Shown: one piece after another, positions 28,367-36,085 of the stretch
Layout of the letters: every line of letters starts with the position of its first letter
Numbering within the stretch: position 1 is the first letter of the stretch
The notes under the pieces: generated by a model
Seen by the model: the letters and a program-made list of their open reading frames with translations, nothing else
Database searches by the model: none
What the model was told of the DNA's origin: nothing
Origin: Cyanobacteria bacterium REEB417
GTDB taxonomy: Bacteria; Cyanobacteriota; Cyanobacteriia; PCC-6307; Cyanobiaceae
Reading direction: 5' to 3'
Length of the DNA stretch: 48,275 nt
Assembly: GCA_018970945.1 (NCBI GenBank)
Contig: JAGWVJ010000011.1
Coordinates: 1 to 48,275, forward strand
Made by a program: the position numbers and the translations under genes

Positions 28367-30310
28367 ATGCATCTCAGTGAGCTGAGCCATCCGAACCAGC
28401 TGCATGGCCTCAGCACCACTGAGCTTGAGGCCATTGCCCGCCAGATCCGCGAGCGTCATCTTCAGGTGGTCAGCACCAGCGGCGGCCACCTGGGCCCTGG
28501 GCTTGGGGTGGTGGAGCTCACCCTGGCCCTGTATCAGACCCTTGATCTTGACCATGACAAGGTGGTCTGGGACGTGGGCCATCAGGCCTATCCCCATAAG
28601 CTGATCACCGGCCGCTACCGCAGTTTCGACACCCTGCGCCAAAAGGATGGCGTCGCTGGCTATCTGAAGCGCTGCGAGAGCCGCTTTGACCATTTCGGTG
28701 CCGGTCACGCCTCCACCAGCATTTCGGCAGCTTTGGGCATGGCCCTGGCCCGCGACCGGCGGGGCGAACACTTCAAATGCGTCGCCGTGATCGGCGATGG
28801 TGCCCTCACCGGCGGCATGGCTCTGGAGGCCATCAACCATGCCGGCCATCTGCCCAAAACCAACCTGCTGGTGGTGTTGAACGACAACGACATGTCGATC
28901 AGTCCGCCCGTGGGCGCCCTGTCGACCCATCTCAACCGCATGCGGCACAGCAAGCCGCTGCAGTTTCTGACCGACAACGTTGAAGAGGCGATCCGCAGCC
29001 TGCCGCTGATGCATGGTGAGCTGCCCAGTGAGCTCAAGAACCTCAAGGAGAGCATGAAGCGCCTGGCCGTGCCCAAGCTGGGCGCCGTGTTTGAAGAGTT
29101 GGGCTTCACCTACATGGGCCCCATCGACGGCCACAACATCGCCGAGATGGTGCGCACCTTCGAGCAGGCCCACAGCGCCGGCGGGCCCGTGCTGGTGCAC
29201 GTGGCCACCACCAAGGGGAAGGGTTACCCCTACGCCGAAGCGGACCAGGTCGGCTATCACGCCCAGAGCGCCTTCGATCTGGCCACCGGCAAGGCCTACC
29301 CCTCGAGCAAGCCCAAGCCACCCAGCTACAGCAAGGTCTTCGGCCAGACCCTTGTCAAATTGTGCGAGCAGGACCCCACCGTCGTGGGCATCACCGCTGC
29401 CATGGCCACCGGCACGGGCCTCGATCTGCTCGAAAAGGCCCTGCCCAAGCAGTATTTCGATGTGGGCATCGCCGAACAGCACGCGGTGACCATGGCGGCC
29501 GGCATGGCCTGCGAGGGTCTTAGGCCCGTCGTCGCGATCTACAGCACCTTTCTGCAGCGGGCCTACGACCAGCTGATCCACGACGTTGGCATCCAGAACC
29601 TGCCGGTCACCTTCGTGATGGATCGGGCCGGCATCGTTGGCGCCGATGGCCCAACCCACCAGGGTCAATACGACATCAGCTACCTGCGCGCCGTGCCCAA
29701 CTTCACGGTCATGGCCCCCAAGGATGAAGCTGAGCTGCAGCGAATGCTGGTGACCGCGATTCACCACAGCGGCCCCTGTGCCCTGCGCATTCCCCGTGGG
29801 GAGGGCGAGGGCGTGCCTCTCGCCGAAGAGGGTTTCGAGCCCCTGCAGATCGGTCGCGGTGAGCTGCTCACCGACGGTGACGACCTGCTGATCGTGGCCT
29901 ACGGATCCATGGTTTACCCCGCCCTGTCCACGGCCGGCCTGCTGCAGGAACATGGCATCCGCGCTGCGGTGATCAACGCCCGCTTCCTGCGGCCCCTCGA
30001 TGAGGCCCTGATCGCCCCAATGGCCCAGCGCATCGGCAAGGTGGTGACCATCGAAGAGGGTGCCTTGGCCGGTGGTTTCGGCGCGGCTGTGGTCGAAGCG
30101 CTCAACGACCGGGACGTGCTCGTCCCGGTGCTGCGCCTCGGCATTCCCGACGTGCTCGTCGACCATGCCAGCCCCGATCAGAGCAAGCAGAGTCTGGGAC
30201 TGACACCGCCTCAGATGGCAGAACGCATCATGGAGCGTTTTGGCGAACAGTTCAGCCCCACCAGAAACAAAGGCATGATCTCCGCCGCTCCTCAGGCTCT
30301 GGCTGTCTGA
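28367..30310 (+). CDS. dxs: 1-deoxy-D-xylulose-5-phosphate synthase
   Basis: DXS condenses pyruvate and glyceraldehyde 3-phosphate, the entry reaction of the MEP isoprenoid pathway that feeds carotenoids, chlorophyll side chains and quinones. Its 647 residues show [10 protein letters not shown], the thiamine-diphosphate motif [18 protein letters not shown] from 143 with Asn172, and in the second half the transketolase-type [12 protein letters not shown] and the C-terminal domain with LRIPRGEG. Length is that of the full family. The ATG at 28367 lies in an ATGCATGCAT context, with ATG 28363 out of frame. Confidence 0.97.
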   Translation: MHLSELSHPNQLHGLSTTELEAIARQIRERHLQVVSTSGGHLGPGLGVVELTLALYQTLDLDHDKVVWDVGHQAYPHKLITGRYRSFDTLRQKDGVAGYLKRCESRFDHFGAGHASTSISAALGMALARDRRGEHFKCVAVIGDGALTGGMALEAINHAGHLPKTNLLVVLNDNDMSISPPVGALSTHLNRMRHSKPLQFLTDNVEEAIRSLPLMHGELPSELKNLKESMKRLAVPKLGAVFEELGFTYMGPIDGHNIAEMVRTFEQAHSAGGPVLVHVATTKGKGYPYAEADQVGYHAQSAFDLATGKAYPSSKPKPPSYSKVFGQTLVKLCEQDPTVVGITAAMATGTGLDLLEKALPKQYFDVGIAEQHAVTMAAGMACEGLRPVVAIYSTFLQRAYDQLIHDVGIQNLPVTFVMDRAGIVGADGPTHQGQYDISYLRAVPNFTVMAPKDEAELQRMLVTAIHHSGPCALRIPRGEGEGVPLAEEGFEPLQIGRGELLTDGDDLLIVAYGSMVYPALSTAGLLQEHGIRAAVINARFLRPLDEALIAPMAQRIGKVVTIEEGALAGGFGAAVVEALNDRDVLVPVLRLGIPDVLVDHASPDQSKQSLGLTPPQMAERIMERFGEQFSPTRNKGMISAAPQALAV

Positions 30311-30336
30311 TCTACAAGGACATTTGCCTCGGGGCC

Positions 30337-30369
30337 ATGGGTCTCGGGGCTTGCGCCGGCGAGACCCGT
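30337..30369. terminator. Candidate bidirectional terminator between dxs and psaK
   Basis: GGGTCTCG at 30339-30346 pairs with CGAGACCC at 30360-30367 around a 13-base GC-rich loop. The hairpin sits 27 bases after the dxs stop and 11 before the convergent psaK stop. No long T-run follows, so its termination activity is inferred from position and stem only. Confidence 0.45.
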
Positions 30370-30379
30370 CTGTCCAGCT

Positions 30380-30661
30380 TCAGAGCACCCCGCGGGTGGC
30401 AAGACCCTGGATCGCGCCGATGCCCAACAGGTGACCCAGGCTCAGGGTGCCCAGCATGGCGCCGTGGCTGAGGCCGCCGAACATGGCCGCGTTCGGCAGT
30501 TGCAGACCCACGTTGGGCTGCTTGATCGTGGCCTTGCCGATGACGATCGCGATCACGTTGCAGACAATCATCACAAGGGCGACCTTGGGCGACCAGCTGA
30601 TCGAAGCCGGAGCAAGGGCCAGAAGGGGGGCGAGCATGGATCTCAGTGCCAACGCCACCAT
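30380..30661 (-). CDS. psaK: Photosystem I subunit PsaK
   Basis: PsaK is a two-helix peripheral subunit of photosystem I that binds chlorophyll and participates in state-transition energy transfer. This 93-aa chain contains SWSPKVALVMIVCNVIAIVIGKATIKQPNVGLQLPNAAMFGGLSHGAMLGTLSLGHLLGIG, the whole family signature. ATG 30661 gives 93 residues; ATG 30637 (85 residues) fits related picocyanobacterial proteins as well. It follows DUF3593 by 33 bases on the same strand, suggesting joint transcription. Confidence 0.95.
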   Translation of the reverse strand: MVALALRSMLAPLLALAPASISWSPKVALVMIVCNVIAIVIGKATIKQPNVGLQLPNAAMFGGLSHGAMLGTLSLGHLLGIGAIQGLATRGVL

Positions 30662-30694
30662 CTTCCGGGGCGCTTTGCGGGCGGGGGGCAGCGC

Positions 30695-31027
30695 TTAAGA
30701 CTTGTTCATCCCTGCGCGCACGGCCAGCCCGAAGCCTGCTGCCACGACGAGGTTGGCCAGGGTCAGAAAGGCTTCGGCTCCCCCATGCAGCGGATCCACA
30801 TCGGCGAGCTGCCGCCCGTAGCGCTGCTGGGCGATCACGGCAGCGCCGATCGTGACCGCCACGAACACCAGCGTGAGCCCAAAGCCCCTCAGGGCCAGCG
30901 GCGGAAAGCCCTTGACCTGGCGGGCCCACCACAGAAAGGCGAGATAGGGCAGCAGCGAGCCGGCAAACAGGGGTGCAGGATCAATGCTCGCCAACCAGGC
31001 CAGTGCCCCGTTGATCGCGTCAGCCAT
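30695..31027 (-). CDS. DUF3593 membrane protein
   Basis: This 110-residue protein has three hydrophobic segments. ATG 31027 is followed by INGALAWLASIDPAPLFAGSLLPYLAFLWWARQVKGFPPLALRGFGLTLVFVAVTIGAAVIAQ, matching the cyanobacterial/plastid-lineage DUF3593 family. Its function is unknown. The longer frame to 31174 overlaps DUF2499 out of frame and is not used. It overlaps the DUF2499 stop by 8 bases. Confidence 0.85.
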   Translation of the reverse strand: MADAINGALAWLASIDPAPLFAGSLLPYLAFLWWARQVKGFPPLALRGFGLTLVFVAVTIGAAVIAQQRYGRQLADVDPLHGGAEAFLTLANLVVAAGFGLAVRAGMNKS

Positions 31028-31325
31028 GGTGAAGGCGTTGCAGCCGCAGCAGATTCCAGGTCGCCAGCGCCAGGGCACCATTGCCCAAGAAGGTAAGCCC
31101 GGCTTGAAACACCACCAGTCCATCGAGAGCCGGGCTGTTGTCAAACAGATGCCAGGTGCAGGCGGCCATGGCACTGGTCAGCGCCGGCACCATTGCCAGC
31201 CCCAGCCAGCGCCAACCCCCTTCGCCCCGGAGACGTCCCAGGGCCACCACAGCGGTGATGGCCACGATCCATTCAGCCACGGAGGTGATGTGGATCCACC
31301 AGGTGGGCAACGACAATGCATGCAT
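31020..31325 (-). CDS. DUF2499 membrane protein
   Basis: This 101-aa protein has LPTWWIHITSVAEWIVAITAVVALG, ACTWHLFDNSPALDGLVVFQAGLTFLGNGALALATW, the DUF2499 pattern with three helices and conserved Trp/His residues. Found in cyanobacteria and plant plastid-targeted proteins; function unknown. It is adjacent to DUF3593 and psaK on the same strand, with an 8-base overlap. The gene diverges from csaB, 38 bases apart. Confidence 0.88.
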   Translation of the reverse strand: MHALSLPTWWIHITSVAEWIVAITAVVALGRLRGEGGWRWLGLAMVPALTSAMAACTWHLFDNSPALDGLVVFQAGLTFLGNGALALATWNLLRLQRLHHG

Positions 31326-31363
31326 GCCGAGGACTCTATGGAGCCGGATCTAAGCTCGCGAGA

Positions 31364-32425
31364 ATGGCCAGGTTTCTGAAGGCTCATCAGTCAGCCGGGC
31401 AACCGCTGCTGCTCTGCGGCTACTACGGCGAGCACAACCTGGGCGATGACGCCCTGCTCGAGGTGCTGTTGACTCAGATCGCGCCGGGCACGGCGGTTGT
31501 GATCAGCGCCCACGATGAACAGCTGGTGCAGCAGCGCCATGGCCTGGCCACCGTGCAACGCCGCAGTCTCATGGCGGTGTTGGGTGCCCTGCGCCATTGC
31601 CGCGCCCTTGTGCTGGGTGGCGGGAGCCTGCTGCAGGATGCCACCAGTTTCAGAAGCCTGCTGTATTACGCGGCCCTGATCACCGCTGCCCGGGCCCAGG
31701 GCAAGCCGGTGGTGTTATGGGGCCAGGGCCTGGGCCCGTTGCAGCGGCGCCGCAGCCGCTGGTTGGTGCGCTTGCTGCTGCCCCTGGCCACGGCAGTCTG
31801 CTGGCGCGATCCAGCGTCGGCTGCCCTGGCGGCTTCGTTGGGGCGCTGCGATCCCGTCGCGGCCGATCCCGTCTGGGCCAGTGACGTTGTGCCCTGGGCG
31901 GGGCTGGGTGGTCCGATCGTGGTCTGCCTGCGCCCGACAACGCAGTTGGGCCCCAACGATTGGCCTGCCTACCTGGACGCGTTGACAGCCCTGGCCCAGG
32001 CTGCCGACCGGCTGGTGCTGTGGCTGCCTTTCCATCACGATCAGGATCAGACCCTGCTGGTCGACCTCGATCAGGCGGGCCTGCTGCCCGAGGCGTTGCG
32101 CAGCCGCAGCCGCCAGGTGCAGGCAATGACTCCTGCTGAGGCCAAGGCTGTGTTTGCTTCAGCCGGTCTTGTCATCGCCATGCGCTTGCACGGTCTGATC
32201 CTGGCGGCGGTGAGCGGAGCCCCCACAGCGGCTCTCAGCTACGACCCCAAGGTCGAGGCCGCCGCCCAGGCCCTTGGATGCCCATGCCATAGCCTGCTGG
32301 CCCCTGCCTGCCCGGAGGACCTGCTGGACAGCTGGCAGCGGCAACTGGATCGACCCGCCCCCGCTGAGCTCAGAGAGAACCTACGGCGGCAGGCTGCTCA
32401 ACTGGCCGCTCTGCTCAACGTCTGA
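31364..32425 (+). CDS. csaB: Polysaccharide pyruvyl transferase CsaB
   Basis: CsaB adds a pyruvyl ketal to a cell-wall polysaccharide, which in other bacteria anchors S-layer-homology-domain proteins. The 353-aa protein has LLLCGYYGEHNLGDDALLEVLL, VLGGGSLLQDATSFRSLLYYA, GQGLGPLQRRRSRWLVRLLL, and the GT4-like C-terminal AMRLHGLILAAVSGAPTAALSYDPKV, all family segments. ATG 31364 directly precedes the domain; the open frame starts at 31316. In cyanobacteria the likely purpose is outer-membrane porins with SLH domains. Its end overlaps the convergent metallophosphoesterase by 11 bases. Confidence 0.93.
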   Translation: MARFLKAHQSAGQPLLLCGYYGEHNLGDDALLEVLLTQIAPGTAVVISAHDEQLVQQRHGLATVQRRSLMAVLGALRHCRALVLGGGSLLQDATSFRSLLYYAALITAARAQGKPVVLWGQGLGPLQRRRSRWLVRLLLPLATAVCWRDPASAALAASLGRCDPVAADPVWASDVVPWAGLGGPIVVCLRPTTQLGPNDWPAYLDALTALAQAADRLVLWLPFHHDQDQTLLVDLDQAGLLPEALRSRSRQVQAMTPAEAKAVFASAGLVIAMRLHGLILAAVSGAPTAALSYDPKVEAAAQALGCPCHSLLAPACPEDLLDSWQRQLDRPAPAELRENLRRQAAQLAALLNV

Positions 32426-33347
32426 GCGTGGCGTTGTCGAGCGGCTGCCCCCGACTGTCGATGGCGTTGATTGTCAGGGTGCGCTCGGTGATGATCAGTT
32501 CCACGAAGCTGTGCACGCTGGCTGCCATGGCGGTGCGGCTGTTGGCCTTCACAGGTCTGAGGCTGGCGCCGCCTCCACCAATCGTCAGAAACGTCGTACC
32601 CGCAATGGCACGGGTGCGCTCGTAGTTGTGGTCGTGTCCATTGATGTAGAGCTGCACCCCGTGACGGGCCAGGATCGGCGCCAGGCGGGCCATCAACCTG
32701 GCGTCATCGCCATAGTGGCCGGCCGAGTAGATCGGATGGTGACCCACCACCACCTTCCAGAGTGCGTTGCTGGCCATCAGTGCCCCGTTGAGCCAGCGCA
32801 GCTGCAGCGTCCAGTCGGCGTTGCCGTTGGTGTCGAGCATGAAGAACTCGATCGGGCCCCGACGGATGCCGTACCAGCGACCCCTCATGCCGAAGCCTGG
32901 GTAGCTGAGCTGGGGATTGCCGTTGGCCGTGCGGATGTCGTGGTTGCCAAGTACGGCGTGAAACGGCACCCCTGCCGCGATCAGTTCGCGATAGGGCCGC
33001 TCAAACGTGGCCTCGATGCCTTTGAGATCGCCGTCGCGCCATCCCGGCCCGGCATAGATATTGTCACCGCCCAGGATCACCAGCTCCACCGGATCACGGC
33101 GGTGCAGAGCAGCCATCTGCTGGCCCAGACCCCGTTGCTGGCGGTTGCCGCTACCGAAGTCGGCGGTGGCCAGCACGTGCACACGCCCGCCGCTCCCTGC
33201 TCCGGGAACGCTTGGCGGCGGCGGCGGGGGGCTCTGCGCGTTGGGTTGCAGCTGTGCCCGGGCCGGATTGACGCCAGCTCCCAGACGGCCGGCCCAACCT
33301 CCCAGCAGGCTCCAGCCCAGAAGCTGCAGCAGCCGCCGGCGTTTCAT
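32415..33347 (-). CDS. Exported metallophosphoesterase, purple acid phosphatase-like
   Basis: This 310-residue protein has a leader MKRRRLLQLLGWSLLGG...NPARA, arginine-rich and possibly Tat-directed. Metal-binding motifs follow in order: TADFG, ILGGDNIY, VLGNHD, VVGHHPIYSAG and INGHDHNYER, the calcineurin-type two-metal site. A phosphatase acting in the periplasm on organic phosphate is inferred. It shares a 4-base ATGA overlap with the upstream peroxiredoxin gene. The 3' end meets csaB. Confidence 0.9.
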   Translation of the reverse strand: MKRRRLLQLLGWSLLGGWAGRLGAGVNPARAQLQPNAQSPPPPPPSVPGAGSGGRVHVLATADFGSGNRQQRGLGQQMAALHRRDPVELVILGGDNIYAGPGWRDGDLKGIEATFERPYRELIAAGVPFHAVLGNHDIRTANGNPQLSYPGFGMRGRWYGIRRGPIEFFMLDTNGNADWTLQLRWLNGALMASNALWKVVVGHHPIYSAGHYGDDARLMARLAPILARHGVQLYINGHDHNYERTRAIAGTTFLTIGGGGASLRPVKANSRTAMAASVHSFVELIITERTLTINAIDSRGQPLDNATLRR

Positions 33348-33922
33348 GCTGTGCGGCTTTGCAGGCTCATCAACTGGCCCAGTACCTCCTGGCTGTGCCC
33401 GGCGGGTCTTACAGCCGTCCAGCTGGCCTGCAGGACACCGTCGGGATCGATCAGAAACGTATGTCGTTGGGAGAAGGGAGCGATCCAGGAGCCGTAGCGT
33501 TGGCTCACCAGGCCTCCCGGGTCTGAGAGCAGTGTGTAGCGAAGTCCTTCGCTGCCACAGAACTCGGCATGTTGATCAGGGTCATCGGCACTGACGCCGA
33601 TGACCACGGCATTGGCTGCTGCATAGGCCTCAAGATCCCGCTGGAACCCACGGGCTTCGAGGGTGCAACCGCTGGTGAAGTCCTTGGGGTAAAAATACAG
33701 AACGACCCAGCGACCACTCAGCGCCTCAAGACTGACGATTGTGTCAAGGGGTTGGCCGGTCGCATCGGGGCTGACCCCAGCCAGATCAAAGTCCGGCGCC
33801 CTCTGCCCCAGTTGTGGCAGGACGCCGCCAAGGGCCAGGACTTTTGCTGGGGTGGCAAGGCAGCCCAAAGCAAAACCTGCAGCTGCTGAACAGCCCTGGA
33901 CCAGCAGCGCTCGGCGGTTCAT
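33344..33922 (-). CDS. Exported peroxiredoxin of the BCP/PrxQ family
   Basis: This thiol peroxidase has 192 residues from ATG 33922. A leader (MNRRALLVQGCSAAAGFALGCL...) carries RR and could direct it to the Tat or Sec route. Catalytic cysteine Cys86 is in FYPKDFTSGCTLEARGF. The resolving Cys that PrxQ usually has five residues later is Arg91 here; Cys122 (EFCGSEGL) is the only other Cys in the mature chain. A 1-Cys or atypical mechanism is inferred. Overlaps the metallophosphoesterase start by four bases. The frame extends to 33979 but not in conserved sequence. Confidence 0.88.
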   Translation of the reverse strand: MNRRALLVQGCSAAAGFALGCLATPAKVLALGGVLPQLGQRAPDFDLAGVSPDATGQPLDTIVSLEALSGRWVVLYFYPKDFTSGCTLEARGFQRDLEAYAAANAVVIGVSADDPDQHAEFCGSEGLRYTLLSDPGGLVSQRYGSWIAPFSQRHTFLIDPDGVLQASWTAVRPAGHSQEVLGQLMSLQSRTA

Positions 33923-34015
33923 GCAGACCTCACGTTGCTGTGCTATTTGCGCAGCCAGGACAACAGTGCCGGAACACAAGGCAAAGGACCCGCTCGCCCC
34001 CGATGGATTGGCCGA

Positions 34016-34252
34016 TCAGAGTCGGGCCAGGTTGATGCCCAGCTCACGTGCATAGGCTCCGAGGCCTTTCTTCTGGATGGTCTTCAGGGCCCGTGTTGAG
34101 ACACGCAGCTTGATGAACCGGTTGCCCTCGGCCCACCAGAGGCGCCGTTCCTGCAGATTGACCTGCTGCAGCTTCTTGGTGCGCACGTGAGAATGCGACA
34201 CGGCCATGCCGTTGTTGGCGCGCTTGCCAGTGAGTTCACAGACGCGGGACAT
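34016..34252 (-). CDS. rpmB: 50S ribosomal protein L28
   Basis: L28 of the large ribosomal subunit. The 78 residues begin [27 protein letters not shown] and end [24 protein letters not shown], the full protein. ATG 34252 is used; the frame runs 15 codons further upstream. It lies 93 bases upstream of prxQ on the same strand, and htpG, often nearby in cyanobacteria, is 2 kb away. Confidence 0.96.
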   Translation of the reverse strand: MSRVCELTGKRANNGMAVSHSHVRTKKLQQVNLQERRLWWAEGNRFIKLRVSTRALKTIQKKGLGAYARELGINLARL

Positions 34253-34386
34253 GACCAGACCTGACAGACGAAACAACAAAACTTTTGGCCAGAGCATCCA
34301 GAAGGAAAAACCTTGAGGAATGTGACCAGCTCCACCACTGTATCAAGCCACTCCTTACCGTCCCGGGTGCCCGCTGCAACGCCACG

Positions 34387-34692
34387 ATGCTGCACCTGCT
34401 CAAGTTCAGTTCCGAAGACTGCGGCACCTGCCACCGCATGAGCCACTACGACGAGCGGGTCTGCACTGAACTGGGCTGCAGTTTCGTCAGCGTCATGCTT
34501 CAGGACACCGAGACCTATCGGCGCTATCGCAAGGTGCTGCTGGCCCAGTACCCCAACAAACAGGGCATGGGATGGCCGACTTACCTGTTGGTGAGCGAGC
34601 CTGAGGGCGATTTCACGATCTATGGAGAGCTCAGGGGTGGCATGCCCAAGGGCGATTTCCGGCAGCGACTGGCCGCACTCATCCCGGGTTGA
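34387..34692 (+). CDS. Thioredoxin-fold protein
   Basis: This 101-aa protein starts MLHLLKFSSEDCGTCHRMSHYDERVC, a thioredoxin-like first strand and CxxC (CGTC) at residues 12-15, followed by VSVMLQDTETYRRY and a cis-Pro-like WPTYLLV. Substitution of WCGPC by DCGTC makes this a divergent thioredoxin; a redox role with unknown partner is inferred. ATG 34387 begins at the fold; the frame is open to 34285. Confidence 0.82.
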   Translation: MLHLLKFSSEDCGTCHRMSHYDERVCTELGCSFVSVMLQDTETYRRYRKVLLAQYPNKQGMGWPTYLLVSEPEGDFTIYGELRGGMPKGDFRQRLAALIPG

Positions 34693-34811
34693 GCCCGTTG
34701 GCCGAACCGGCTGGCTGGGTTCAGGTTTGATGACAGACGCCCGGTTGGTGTGCAAGCTGACTGCCGGAGCATCGGAACCCACCTAACTTCTGACGCAGTT
34801 GCTCAGCCACG

Positions 34812-35483
34812 GTGTTCATCACCGTTTCGGGCCAGAAGGGTGGCGTCGCCAAGACCTGTACCAGCATCCATCTGGCCAGTGTCTGGGCTGATCGAGGTCA
34901 CGCTGTCTGCGTGGTCGATGCAGACCGCAACCGCTCGGCCCTTGCCTACGGCATCCGCGGCGACCTCCCCTTTGCGATCGTTCCGGTTGAAGCTGCTGCC
35001 AAGGCCACCCGCAGCGCCGAGGTGGTGATCACGGATGGGCAGGCCAGCAGCGATGAAGAGGAACTACGCCATCTGGCCGTGGGCTCCGATCTTGTGCTGC
35101 TTCCCACCGCCCCCAAAGCTCGCGCCGTCGAGCTGACGGTTGAACTGGCCCAGCTGCTGCAGCAGGTCGGTGTTCCCCATGCGGTGCTGCTTGTGAAGGT
35201 TGATCCACGCCAGCAGCGCACGGCCGCCGAAGCGCGCCAAGCTCTCGCCAGCCTCGGTCTGACGGTGCTGGCTGCCGAGATTCCTCTACTGGCGGCCTTT
35301 GACAAGGCCGAGACCCAAGGATTGCCCGTGTATGCCGCCTGTGATGACCGGGGGCGTTCCGACCCCCGGCGCATGGCCGGGTGGTCGGCCTATCAATCTG
35401 TTGCCCAGGAGATCGAATGCCTGATTTCGAAGCCCTTGTCCGCCGTCAGCAGGATCAACGAACCGCTGCCGATCAGCGCCTGA
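34812..35483 (+). CDS. ParA-family ATPase, orphan
   Basis: This 223-residue protein has the deviant Walker A SGQKGGVAKT near residue 7, VCVVDADRNRSAL (Walker A' region) and VVITDGQASSDEEEL. Members of this family bind DNA or membranes in an ATP-dependent way and position chromosomes, plasmids, carboxysomes or other cargo. No ParB or McdB gene is adjacent, so this is an orphan. The Walker A has Ala where KGGVGKT has Gly. GTG 34812 is the start. The following gene overlaps its last 67 bases in another frame. Confidence 0.85.
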   Translation: MFITVSGQKGGVAKTCTSIHLASVWADRGHAVCVVDADRNRSALAYGIRGDLPFAIVPVEAAAKATRSAEVVITDGQASSDEEELRHLAVGSDLVLLPTAPKARAVELTVELAQLLQQVGVPHAVLLVKVDPRQQRTAAEARQALASLGLTVLAAEIPLLAAFDKAETQGLPVYAACDDRGRSDPRRMAGWSAYQSVAQEIECLISKPLSAVSRINEPLPISA

Positions 35484-35623
35484 CCCTGGTCGAGCCCTCG
35501 GCCGCTAGCCAGGCCATCGGAGCTCCACTTGCCTTGCTCGCTTTTGCTGGTGCGCTGCTCGGATCGCTGATCGGCAGCCTCGGTCTCCAATGGGCCCAGG
35601 CCCAGGGTTGGCTGAAGTTCTGA
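35417..35623 (+). CDS. Small membrane protein overlapping the ParA gene
   Basis: This 68-aa protein starts MPDFEALVRRQQDQRTAADQ, a charged coiled-coil-like head, then one hydrophobic helix (about 37-57, GAPLALLAFAGALLGSLIGSLGL), ending QAQGWLKF. It begins inside the parA gene, with a 67-base overlap, implying translational coupling. A possible membrane partner for the ParA ATPase is an inference only. Confidence 0.65.
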   Translation: MPDFEALVRRQQDQRTAADQRLTLVEPSAASQAIGAPLALLAFAGALLGSLIGSLGLQWAQAQGWLKF

Positions 35624-36085
35624 GCTGATGTTCTGTACGGTGGCATCGCCTACCGATTCAGAACCCGTTGATCTGATCGGGTGCCGAAGTCAGCTTGAGG
35701 GTCCAACGGCGTTACTGCAGCGGCCACCACCGAGCTGATCGCCCACGCGCCATCGCTGTGTGCCATCACCATCCGACGGCCAAGAGTTACCGCTGCCTGG
35801 CGGCGGATCTCGATGGTGTCGAGTGCGAGCTCGATCCCGGACAGCGTCAAGACAACGACAACCACTGGGGCCGTTAGCAGCAGGCCAGTAGCCGCTTCTG
35901 CCAGCCAACGTGTGTGAGTCGCTGGTGGCCTTTGCCGCCGATGCCCGGTTGCACAGTGGTCTTGGTGAAGCTTTCTGCAGCGCCTATGAGTGCCTGCTTG
36001 GTCGCCACTGGCAGGCTGTCGCCAGCAGTCAGGCCGGCATCGAACAACTGTGCCTGGGCCTGACTATCTGGGCCTGGATGACAAC
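35624..36085. other. Intergenic region between ParA partner and htpG, with a possible short minus-strand ORF
   Basis: About 460 bases without a firm gene. A 71-codon GTG-started frame (35650-35865, minus) encodes a hydrophobic start VVVVLTLSGIELALDTIEI and then VTLGRRMVMAHSDGAWAISSVVAAAVTPLD. Upstream the frame stays open with a longer hydrophobic stretch but no good start. It may be a real membrane protein or a remnant. The plus-strand frame entering htpG looks like a shadow. Confidence 0.4.
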
